Source of the DNA: Peptococcaceae bacterium 1109
GTDB taxonomy: Bacteria; Bacillota; Limnochordia; Darwinibacteriales; Darwinibacteriaceae
NCBI GenBank assembly: GCA_001028815.1
Contig: LDJB01000005.1
Coordinates: forward strand, 63,135 to 127,134
DNA length: 64,000 nucleotides
Direction of reading: 5' to 3'
Shown here: positions 18,124 to 24,946 of the stretch, piece after piece
Numbering within the stretch: the first letter of the stretch is position 1
How the letters are laid out: the number at the start of each line of letters is the position of its first letter
Position numbers and translations under genes: made by a program
The notes under the pieces: model-generated
The model's database searches: none
Seen by the model: the letters and a program-made list of their open reading frames with translations, nothing else
Told to the model about the DNA's origin: nothing

Positions 18124-19082
18124 AAAAAGCAGGTTGGATTGTTGTCGCCCTGCTACTAGTCATTGCCCTCACCCGCTTTGATTTCCACAGCCTCGGAACA
18201 AGCTTGAGGCAGGTACCTTTGCCTGCCTTATTGGCACTGCTGGGCCTGCAGGTTGTGACTCAGCTCCTTGTGAACTATCAGTGGTGCCGCATTGGCTTGG
18301 CCATAGGGGGAAAACACGGCTTTTGGCAGATGTTGTACGTTAATGCAAGGGGAGCGGTGGTGGATGCTATCACCCCTGGGGTAAAGGCAGGGGGCGAAGT
18401 GGCCCGAGGTGTGCTCCTTGTGAGAGCGGTTGGCTACTCTCCGCAGCAAGCGGCCGTTTTGGTGACCATTCAGAAGATAGCGAGCCTCTTCAGCTTTTTT
18501 CTCATCAATTTGGCTGCCTTTACTCATATTTCCACCAGGCTCCAAACAGTGGGGGGCCCCGCTTTGCAGGGGGCTGTGTACACAGTCCTCTTGGGCTTTC
18601 TGGGGTTGACCGGGCTTTTGCTTACAAGGGCAGAATGGATTGAGCAGCGGGCCGCCAGCTGGAAGCCAACCTGGAGATGGAGTCGAGCCTTGCGCGGGTA
18701 CCTCACCACGCTAGTGTCAAGCCTGAAGGACCTGAAAGAAATCAAGGGCGAACTCTTCAGGCAGTTTGCTTTAGCCTCGGCCATCTGGCTGCTGTATCCT
18801 GTAAAGATGATTCTGCTGGTGAGGCTATTCACTCCCCAGTTCGACCCTGTGATTGTGGCGGAGATCACTTTTATTGCCTACATGGTGGGCATGATTCCAC
18901 TGCTTCCTGGGGGCCTGGGAGGCTTTGAAGCTGTTATGGCCAGCCTGCTCATGGCCGTGGGAGTGGAGGCTAGCTCTGCTCTTGCCATAACGCTGCTCTT
19001 CCGCTTTATTACTTTCTGGTCTGTGATGGCTTTGAGCTTGGTTTATATAGGGATATGGAAACTTAGGGGTGAAACAAGGTGA
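18120..19082 (+). CDS. UPF0104 / lysylphosphatidylglycerol synthase TM-region protein
   Basis: A 320-residue integral membrane protein with about seven to eight hydrophobic helices and the family motif LPGGLGGFEAVMASLL near residues 262-277. Relatives form the flippase half of lysyl-PG synthases (MprF) or stand alone in lipid and glycan translocation. There is no catalytic aminoacyl-transferase domain here. It overlaps the preceding gene by 4 bp and the following pssA by 4 bp (GTGA), so this is a tightly coupled lipid-linked pair inside an iron operon. The substrate is unknown. Confidence 0.8.
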   Translation: MKKAGWIVVALLLVIALTRFDFHSLGTSLRQVPLPALLALLGLQVVTQLLVNYQWCRIGLAIGGKHGFWQMLYVNARGAVVDAITPGVKAGGEVARGVLLVRAVGYSPQQAAVLVTIQKIASLFSFFLINLAAFTHISTRLQTVGGPALQGAVYTVLLGFLGLTGLLLTRAEWIEQRAASWKPTWRWSRALRGYLTTLVSSLKDLKEIKGELFRQFALASAIWLLYPVKMILLVRLFTPQFDPVIVAEITFIAYMVGMIPLLPGGLGGFEAVMASLLMAVGVEASSALAITLLFRFITFWSVMALSLVYIGIWKLRGETR

Positions 19083-19690
19083 AAGGGTCATTCGTAAAGC
19101 ATCTCCCCAACATGCTCACCTTTGGCAACATGGCCATCGGCATCCTAATCGTTTGTTCCATGATTCACGAGCGTTCGCCCCTGGGAGTGCAGTGGGCCTG
19201 CTATTTCATTTTCCTAGCTGCTGCCATGGACGGCTTAGATGGCTTCTTAGCCCGGCGTTTCAGGTCAGAGAGTGAGATGGGGAGGCAGCTGGACTCCTTT
19301 GCCGATTTCATTTCGTTCGGGGTGGCACCCATCACCATCTTCCTCACCAACCTGCCCGGGGTTTCCCTGGGGGCAATGTTCATCCTGCTGCTCTATCCCC
19401 TTGCTGGAGGATACCGCCTCGTGAGGCATAACCTTCAAAGGCAGTGTGAGTACTTCATGGGCCTGCCCATCACTGCTGCGGGGATTATTCTGTCGGCTGT
19501 GCTCCTGCTAAACAGCCTATTCCACGATGGCCTGGGCCGGGGCTTTGCAGTATTCTTCCTACTCTTAACTACGGCGCTTTCGTTTCTCATGGTAAGCCGC
19601 TTTCGTATCAGCCGTATTGCCTGCTCCCGCCTTTGCCCTCAAGGGGTGTGGGAGGATTTGGGGGATGCCAACCACGAACTGTCAAGGTAA
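19079..19690 (+). CDS. pssA: CDP-alcohol phosphatidyltransferase, PssA-like
   Basis: A 203-residue membrane enzyme with the complete CDP-alcohol phosphotransferase signature D-G-x2-A-R-x8-G-x3-D-x3-D (DGFLARRF... to ...GRQLDSFAD, residues ~54-76). The likely reaction is CDP-diacylglycerol plus serine giving phosphatidylserine; the FADFISFGVAP stretch is typical of the PssA branch. It begins with GTG overlapping the previous stop. It is the last gene of the feo operon and ends 3 bp from a convergent gene, leaving no room for a separate terminator. Confidence 0.82.
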   Translation: MKGSFVKHLPNMLTFGNMAIGILIVCSMIHERSPLGVQWACYFIFLAAAMDGLDGFLARRFRSESEMGRQLDSFADFISFGVAPITIFLTNLPGVSLGAMFILLLYPLAGGYRLVRHNLQRQCEYFMGLPITAAGIILSAVLLLNSLFHDGLGRGFAVFFLLLTTALSFLMVSRFRISRIACSRLCPQGVWEDLGDANHELSR

Positions 19691-19693
19691 TAT

Positions 19694-20035
19694 CTATTGC
19701 CCTTCTGCTGGCTCAATGGTGTAGCTGGCTCGTTCTGTCTTGAGATGCAGGCTGTTCCCATCCCGCCTTCCGTCCCAGTTGTCTGTGAGGGCGATTTCGA
19801 AGGCTGCGCCAGGGAGTGATTCCCTGCCATGGGGTGTACTCACAGTCCCTTCCCCTCTTAAGAGCAGGGCTTGGGTGGACAGGTAATCATCTGTCTGGCG
19901 GTGCTGGACAAAGGATACTCCCTTTAGCTTAATTGCCGCCAGATCTAGATCGCCGTTCTCCACTTTCGTGATCTTCAGCACTTGCTCTTTATGCTCTTCG
20001 AGCCATTTCTTAATCTCTTCCTGTGATTGCTGCAC
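19694..20035 (-). CDS. small conserved-looking protein of unknown function
   Basis: A 113-residue soluble, acidic protein that I do not recognise. It begins with a predicted helix (EEIKKWLEEHKEQVLKI) followed by alternating strands, and has no signal peptide. The GTG start at 20035 is preceded at ideal distance by AGGAGGT (20042-20048, complement), a strong sign that it is expressed. It converges on pssA with a 3-bp gap. Confidence 0.6.
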   Translation of the reverse strand: MQQSQEEIKKWLEEHKEQVLKITKVENGDLDLAAIKLKGVSFVQHRQTDDYLSTQALLLRGEGTVSTPHGRESLPGAAFEIALTDNWDGRRDGNSLHLKTERASYTIEPAEGQ

Positions 20036-20132
20036 GGTTTACACCTCCTCACCGGCTAGTCTAGCCGCCATCGGCGATCACCATACTTGTTGGGGGAGGG
20101 GGACTGCCCGTGCTTTACATAGCTGTGAGGAT

Positions 20133-20164
20133 AAGCTGATGCCGAATTAAGCATCGGCTTTTTT
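20133..20164 (+). terminator. orphan intrinsic terminator on the + strand
   Basis: AAGCTGATGC pairs with GCATCGGCTT (one G:U pair) around an 8-base loop and is followed by six T residues. It reads on the + strand, but no + strand gene precedes it closely, since the gene to its left points the other way. It may end an unannotated small RNA or protect the next promoter from read-through. Confidence 0.65.
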
Positions 20165-20215
20165 GTTGTCCGCGGAGGGCCTAGAGGATGCCTGAAGCTG
20201 GGGAGTTTCCCTTAG

Positions 20216-20240
20216 GTTGACTTCTTCAACCAAAGTCAAC
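20216..20240 (+). promoter_or_regulatory. inverted repeat upstream of the XRE-gene promoter
   Basis: Perfect arms GTTGACTT (20216-20223) and AAGTCAAC (20233-20240) are separated by 9 bp, ending 10 bp before the -35 hexamer. This is a plausible operator, perhaps for the adjacent XRE regulator itself. Confidence 0.5.
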
Positions 20241-20250
20241 TGCAAATCGA

Positions 20251-20279
20251 TTGTGAACAGTTTCTACAACCCGTATAAT
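20251..20279 (+). promoter_or_regulatory. SigA-type promoter of the XRE regulator operon
   Basis: TTGTGA (20251-20256), a 17-bp spacer and a perfect TATAAT (20274-20279). The first good start codon downstream is GTG 20298. Confidence 0.75.
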
Positions 20280-20297
20280 GAAGCTGAGGTGGTAGTA

Positions 20298-21416
20298 GTG
20301 AAGGAGATCAACATCGGGCGCGCGATTGTGCAGGGCCGCAGGGCCAAGGGGATTACCCAGGAAGAGCTAGCTCAGTATATGGGAGTGTCCAAGGCCTCTG
20401 TCTCCAAGTGGGAGTTGGGCCATAGCTATCCGGACATCACTTTTCTCCCTCAGCTGGCAGCGTACTTTAATGTGAGCATCGATGAGCTCATGGGCTACGA
20501 GCCTCAGATGGCCAAGGAAGATATCCGCAAGCTGTACTTCGCTCTCTCACAGGAGTTCGGGGAACAGTCCTTTGGGGAAGTGATGGAAAGGTGCGAGGGG
20601 ATCATAAGGCAGTACTTCTCGTGCTTCCCCCTTCTCCTGCAGATGGGCATCTTGCTCCTCAACCACGTCCATCTAGCCCCTTCCCCAGAGGATGAGGGGA
20701 GAATCTACACCCAGGTGAGGGAGATCTGTAGGCGGATTAAGGCAGAGGGCGGTGATGTGGCCTTAAGCAGGCAGGCTAACATGATTGAGGCTTTGTGCGA
20801 GCTGAATCTAGGCAATCCCGCCCCGGTCATTGACTTGCTGGATGGGGTGAACGATCCGGTCCTGGGAGAAGAAGTGATCCTCGCATCCGCCCATTACTAC
20901 CTGGGGCACGTGGAAGAAGCCAAGGAAACCACTCAGGTGGGTATCTTCCGCCACCTTGTGGGAATTCTGGCTGATATCCCCAACTACTTGATGCTGAATG
21001 TAGATGATGCTCAGAAGTACAATCAGATTGTGGAGCGGACGTTGGGTTTGATTGAGCTGTTTGCCGTGGATCGGCTGCATCCTGCCATGCTTTTCGGCAT
21101 CTATTTGACTGCAGCCCAGGGTTACGCGGCCTTAAGAGATCAGGATCAGGCTTTGGATATGCTGGAACGCTATGTTGATCTTGTTGTTAGTGCCAAGTAC
21201 CCCATAGAGTTTACTGGAGATGAGTTTTTTGACCGCGTTGAGAACTGGTTTAAAGAGCTGGACTTAGGCCCCAATCCGCCCCGCAGTGAAGCAGTGCTAC
21301 AAGACACCCTGCTAGAGAGCGTTACTAAGAATCCCGCTTTTGCAGAGTTTCATCATGATGCCCGCTTTCAGAGCCTCACTGCCCGTCTGGCAGCACATTT
21401 TTCCAGGAAGAGGTGA
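20298..21416 (+). CDS. XRE-family regulator with helical (TPR-like) C-terminal region
   Basis: A 372-residue cytoplasmic regulator. Residues 4-60 form an XRE helix-turn-helix (TQEELAQYMGVSKASVSKWE). The remaining ~300 residues are helical and TPR-like, as in peptide- or ligand-responsive RNPP-type regulators. I place the start at GTG 20298, with GAGGTGG at 20286-20292. The longer open frame from a TTG at 20217 runs through the promoter and is not credible. It leads a compact operon with a small membrane protein and an ABC exporter, and probably controls them. Confidence 0.83.
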   Translation: MKEINIGRAIVQGRRAKGITQEELAQYMGVSKASVSKWELGHSYPDITFLPQLAAYFNVSIDELMGYEPQMAKEDIRKLYFALSQEFGEQSFGEVMERCEGIIRQYFSCFPLLLQMGILLLNHVHLAPSPEDEGRIYTQVREICRRIKAEGGDVALSRQANMIEALCELNLGNPAPVIDLLDGVNDPVLGEEVILASAHYYLGHVEEAKETTQVGIFRHLVGILADIPNYLMLNVDDAQKYNQIVERTLGLIELFAVDRLHPAMLFGIYLTAAQGYAALRDQDQALDMLERYVDLVVSAKYPIEFTGDEFFDRVENWFKELDLGPNPPRSEAVLQDTLLESVTKNPAFAEFHHDARFQSLTARLAAHFSRKR

Positions 21417-21623
21417 GTGGTTGTGGAAATGCTTCAAGAGTACTGGCCGTTCTTCGTCCCTTTAATTGCGTCCCAGTTTATTCTCGCTGTGACCGCATTG
21501 GTACACGTCCTGCGACACCCCAACTACCGTTTCGGTACCAAAGCATTTTGGATCCCCGTTGTCCTCTTGATTCAGTTTATCGGCCCTGTCATATACTTTG
21601 TGTTCGGCAGAGGTGAGGATTAG
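21417..21623 (+). CDS. PLDc_N-type small membrane protein
   Basis: A 68-residue protein with two hydrophobic helices (residues ~10-30 and ~45-62) separated by a short basic loop, ending GPVIYFVFGRGED. This matches the phospholipase-D-nuclease N-terminal (PLDc_N) family, as in YxlE of Bacillus, which also sits next to an ABC transporter. GTG 21423 is an alternative start better placed for AGAGGTGAG at 21409-21416. It overlaps the next gene by one base. Confidence 0.75.
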   Translation: MVVEMLQEYWPFFVPLIASQFILAVTALVHVLRHPNYRFGTKAFWIPVVLLIQFIGPVIYFVFGRGED

Positions 21624-22540
21624 TGCACGTTTTGGAGATCAAAGGGCTTCACAAGAGTTTTGGAAAGAATCACGTCCTGCAGGGCCTGGACATGGCGGTT
21701 CCTTCCAACTCCGTTTTCGGATTTGTAGGGAAAAATGGTGCTGGCAAGACCACCACAATGAAGATTATCGTGGGGCTGCTCAAAGCAGATAGGGGTACTG
21801 TAACAGTCTGCGGCGAGGAGGTTGCCTATGGCCATACTAAGGCCAACCGCCATATCGGCTTTCTCCCAGATGTACCTGAGTTCTATGGGTATATGCGCCC
21901 TCGGGAATACTTACAGCTCTGCGGAGAAATCGCAGGCCTTCCCCCTAGGCGGATCAGGGAGCGCAGTGAAGAACTCCTATCCTTGGTGGGGCTTAGTGAT
22001 GTGAGCCGGAAAATCAGTGGGTTTTCCCGGGGGATGAAGCAGCGCCTCGGTATTGCCCAGGCTTTACTTGGGGAACCGCGTCTTTTAATCTGTGATGAGC
22101 CTACTTCCGCCCTTGACCCGGTGGGCCGGAAGCAGATCCTCGAGATCCTTGCGTCCATCAAGGGCAAGACCACGGTCCTCTTTTCCACCCACATCCTTTC
22201 TGATGTGGAGCGGATCTGCGATCGCATCGCGGTGCTGGATGGGGGGCGCTTGGTGCTCTCTGGTACCATCGGAGAGATTCAGAAGCAGTACCGCTCTAAC
22301 AGCTTTAGCATTCGGTTCGCCAGCGCTGAACAGGCAGCGGAGTTTGTCAGCCTCCCTGAGCTCGGCCAAGCAGGTATTACAGTGGCCCAGGCAGGGGAAA
22401 GCTTGACCATCACCTTGGAGGGGGAAAACACCCACGGACAGATGTTGATTGATCTCTTATCTGCCAAACAGATCACCCCTGAGAGGTTCGAAGTCATGGA
22501 ACCGACCCTGGAGAGCCTGTTCACGGAGGTGGTGCAGTGA
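21623..22540 (+). CDS. ABC transporter ATP-binding protein
   Basis: A 305-residue ATPase of an ABC-2 type exporter: Walker A GKNGAGKTT (~36-44), signature FSRGMKQRLG (~134-143), Walker B LLICDEPTSALDP and the switch histidine STHIL. A C-terminal ~85-residue extension is typical of drug or lantibiotic exporter ATPases. It starts with GTG overlapping the preceding stop and overlaps the permease gene by 4 bp. The likely role is export of, or immunity to, an antimicrobial or lipid, controlled by the upstream XRE protein. Confidence 0.88.
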   Translation: MHVLEIKGLHKSFGKNHVLQGLDMAVPSNSVFGFVGKNGAGKTTTMKIIVGLLKADRGTVTVCGEEVAYGHTKANRHIGFLPDVPEFYGYMRPREYLQLCGEIAGLPPRRIRERSEELLSLVGLSDVSRKISGFSRGMKQRLGIAQALLGEPRLLICDEPTSALDPVGRKQILEILASIKGKTTVLFSTHILSDVERICDRIAVLDGGRLVLSGTIGEIQKQYRSNSFSIRFASAEQAAEFVSLPELGQAGITVAQAGESLTITLEGENTHGQMLIDLLSAKQITPERFEVMEPTLESLFTEVVQ

Positions 22541-23301
22541 ATCACTTTCATGTTTTCTTCAAGAAGGAACTGAGGGAAAGCGTAAGGACCCATAGGCTTC
22601 TCATTATCCTGACCATCTTCTTTATGTTCGGTGTGATGAACCCCCTTACCGCGAAGCTTACTCCTGATCTGTTGGCCAAGTTTTTGCCTGAGGGAATGAT
22701 CATAGAACTGCCCGTTCCGTCCTCCCTTGATTCTTGGGCGCAGTTTTTTAAGAATGTCACGCAGATGGGCTTGATTGTAGTGCTGCTGGTTTTCAGTGGC
22801 ATCTTAGCCAATGAGATCACTCAAGGCACCCTAATTAACCTCCTCACAAAAGGCCTTTCCCGGGAGGCGGTGATCACGGCGAAGTATGCTGCCATGCTTG
22901 CTTTGTGGAGCATGGGTGTGTTGGTGTCCTCCTTGGTGACCTGGGGCTATACTGTTTACCTCTTTCCTGATGGGAAAAGCCACAACCTGGTGTTCGCGGT
23001 GTTCTGCCTGTGGCTGTTTGGTGCGTTTCTCTTGGCCCAACTGGTGTTTTCCACAACACTGGTTAAAAGCAGTTACGGCAGTTTGATTATCACCGGTGCG
23101 GTGGTAGTATTCCTCAATATCCTGCAGGTTTTCCCTGGAGTACAGCCCTGGAACCCACTTGTTCTGGCCACCCACAACATGGAGCTTATTGGGCAGAATC
23201 TCGAACCGTCCTTCTTTGCCCGCCCCATTGGCCTGGCATTCCTTGGTTGTTGCCTCTTAGTGGTTTTGGCGGTGGTGGTCTTTAGGAAGAAGCAAATCTA
23301 G
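22537..23301 (+). CDS. ABC-2 type permease
   Basis: A 254-residue membrane protein with six predicted helices, starting FKKELRESVRTHRLLIILTIFFMFG, a layout typical of ABC-2 permeases such as YxlG/NatB. It overlaps the ATPase gene by 4 bp and forms the membrane half of the exporter. Confidence 0.85.
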   Translation: MNHFHVFFKKELRESVRTHRLLIILTIFFMFGVMNPLTAKLTPDLLAKFLPEGMIIELPVPSSLDSWAQFFKNVTQMGLIVVLLVFSGILANEITQGTLINLLTKGLSREAVITAKYAAMLALWSMGVLVSSLVTWGYTVYLFPDGKSHNLVFAVFCLWLFGAFLLAQLVFSTTLVKSSYGSLIITGAVVVFLNILQVFPGVQPWNPLVLATHNMELIGQNLEPSFFARPIGLAFLGCCLLVVLAVVVFRKKQI

Positions 23302-23327
23302 GCAGGGAAGGCGAAAGGAGGAGCACT

Positions 23328-24503
23328 GTGGAGAATGCTGTATGGGTATACATGAACGACTCATTGCGGACAGACCGCAATTTCGATGGTTTTATTGACT
23401 GGGCCAAGGGGAAGAACGTTAGGCTTGTAATCTTGTATTTCCCCAAAGATGAGCTCTACCCAGCAGGCCAGGCTGCACCAGAAATGGCCGCTTTCGTGGA
23501 GCGCTGCAAAGGGGAAGGGCTTGAGGTGCACGGCATGGTGAGCGGCTTTATGAGCCCGCCCAAGGAGTTCTTCGAGCCCGGGTATGAGCAATGCTTTGCA
23601 GTAGATTGGCACGGTTGCTCCAGCCGTTTCCACCCTGCTGGCGGAAACCGCCATTTTCTCGATCCCAACCAGGCTCTCGTAATTGAGATGCTCTGCACGG
23701 CAGTGGCGAACCTCTTGGACGCGTATCCCAGCCTCGATGGAGTGCAGCTGGATTTTGTCCGCTACTTCCATTCCACCACCGTGTTGACGGTGGATACAGC
23801 CGAGGCAGGGAGCGATCTCCGCCTCCTGGTTCAGGATAAGCTGAAGGTTTCTGGGGAGCGGGGCGAGGCCGTGTACTTCCTAGACAGCCCCAGTGTGAAG
23901 TTCAACGACCCGCCTATAGGCGGAGTCCAGCAGTATTACCATTACTATCACTACTGTTTCTGTGATAAATGCTTGACTGACTTCAACGCGACATATGGTA
24001 TCCCAGTGTCCCTTGACAGGCCTAGGGCAGAGGTGGCCAGGGAAATTGCCACGGGGCACGCTGCCCAGTGGCATGCCTTCCGGGCAGAAGTGATCACCCG
24101 AGCGGTGAAAGCAGTGCGGGAAACCGTTAACCAGGTTGCAGCGGGCAAACGGCTCTCTGCTACCATCTGGTATAATTCCCCCTACGGCAACCGCTTGACA
24201 GGGAAGCCTTTCCGCCCAGGGAGTGAATATACAGACTTCGGGCAAGCCTGGGAAGAGTGGGCCGCACAGGGGCTTATGGACTTTATCTGCCCCATGAATT
24301 ACTGGCTTTCTCCAAGTGAATATGGGGAAATCACGCAGAGGCAAGTGACACGGATCGGAGGCAAAATGCCGATTTACTCTGGGCTCCTCACCTCCCATGA
24401 TTACCCAGGGCCCCGAGGGAGCCTCCAGGAGTACCTGACTGCAGCTGAACGGAGTGGCGCTGCTGGAGTTTGCTTTTTTGCATATCATACTTGGCTTGAG
24501 TAG
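23328..24503 (+). CDS. GH-like TIM-barrel protein (GHL10-type), cytoplasmic
   Basis: A 391-residue protein resembling the putative glycoside hydrolases of the GHL10/DUF4015 group. Hallmarks are GVQLDFVRYF (~140-150), a strand-helix alternation and FICPMNYW near residue 318. D and E residues in these blocks are the candidate catalytic acids. There is no signal peptide, so it would act inside the cell. An unusual YYHYYHYCFCDKC stretch (~204-217) brings two to three cysteines together and could bind metal. GTG 23328 has AAAGGAGGA upstream. It follows the exporter permease by 26 bp and ends at a strong terminator, so it belongs to that operon. Confidence 0.65.
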   Translation: MENAVWVYMNDSLRTDRNFDGFIDWAKGKNVRLVILYFPKDELYPAGQAAPEMAAFVERCKGEGLEVHGMVSGFMSPPKEFFEPGYEQCFAVDWHGCSSRFHPAGGNRHFLDPNQALVIEMLCTAVANLLDAYPSLDGVQLDFVRYFHSTTVLTVDTAEAGSDLRLLVQDKLKVSGERGEAVYFLDSPSVKFNDPPIGGVQQYYHYYHYCFCDKCLTDFNATYGIPVSLDRPRAEVAREIATGHAAQWHAFRAEVITRAVKAVRETVNQVAAGKRLSATIWYNSPYGNRLTGKPFRPGSEYTDFGQAWEEWAAQGLMDFICPMNYWLSPSEYGEITQRQVTRIGGKMPIYSGLLTSHDYPGPRGSLQEYLTAAERSGAAGVCFFAYHTWLE

Positions 24504-24507
24504 ATGG

Positions 24508-24530
24508 CCCCGCCAGCAGGCGGGGTTTTT
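24508..24530 (+). terminator. intrinsic terminator of the XRE/ABC operon
   Basis: CCCCGCC / GGCGGGG stem with a 4-base loop and TTTTT, starting 5 bp after the stop at 24503. Confidence 0.9.
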
Positions 24531-24540
24531 CCTTGCAAAT

Positions 24541-24582
24541 TTGACCTGGATCATTTTTTGCCGCTCCCGTGCATGCTAGAAT
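24541..24582 (+). promoter_or_regulatory. Crp/Fnr-type activated promoter of ric
   Basis: TTGAC-CTGG-ATCAT (24541-24554), preceded by GCAAAT, matches the FNR consensus TTGAT-N4-ATCAA with two changes. TAGAAT at 24577-24582 is the -10 element, placing the site centre at -41.5 from the predicted start. There is no good -35, as expected for a class II activator-dependent promoter. Confidence 0.65.
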
Positions 24583-24628
24583 GAATGCAGCGACTGAAAC
24601 CCAGAGATTCTGAGAAGGAGAGATAGAG

Positions 24629-24922
24629 ATGGCAAGATTCACAGAAGCACTGGCGCGCAACCTCGCCACATTGGAGCAGTATGTCCCCATCGTAGCACGG
24701 GTTCACGGGGGGACCCACCCCGAGTTCCACCATGTGCGGCGCATCTTTGATGCACTGAACGAGAAGATTAAGGCGGAAGGCACAAACCGGCCTGACCTGG
24801 CTGCTGAATTTTCAGAGCTGCGGAAGATCACGCAGGACTACACTGTGCCCGGAGACGTATGCGAAACCTATGCCGCTGTGTACAACATGCTGGCTGAACT
24901 GGATGAAGCATACCACGCCTAA
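24629..24922 (+). CDS. ric: Ric-type iron-sulfur cluster repair protein (short form)
   Basis: A 97-residue protein matching the short clostridial Ric form of di-iron cluster-repair proteins: YVPIVARVHGGTHPEFHHVRRIFDAL (residues ~17-42) supplies histidines and glutamates of a hemerythrin-like site, followed by DYTVPGDVCETYAAVYNML. Full-length RIC/YtfE proteins are about 220 residues and have an N-terminal DUF542 cysteine motif; that part is absent here, as is usual in this subgroup. GAAGGAGAG precedes the ATG. It is co-transcribed with the P-type ATPase 24 bp downstream from an FNR-type promoter, fitting a nitrosative or oxygen stress role. Confidence 0.8.
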   Translation: MARFTEALARNLATLEQYVPIVARVHGGTHPEFHHVRRIFDALNEKIKAEGTNRPDLAAEFSELRKITQDYTVPGDVCETYAAVYNMLAELDEAYHA

Positions 24923-24946
24923 GTTTTTTAACGAAAGGGTGAGGAT

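Noticed and set aside
24541..24546. TTGACC as a -35 hexamer for ric
   Set aside because: The only good -10 is 30 bp away, far too long; the same spacing at the HMA gene shows it is part of an activator site.
23880..24554. 224-codon antisense frame over the GH-like gene
   Set aside because: It starts in the ric promoter region and crosses the terminator; no ribosome site.
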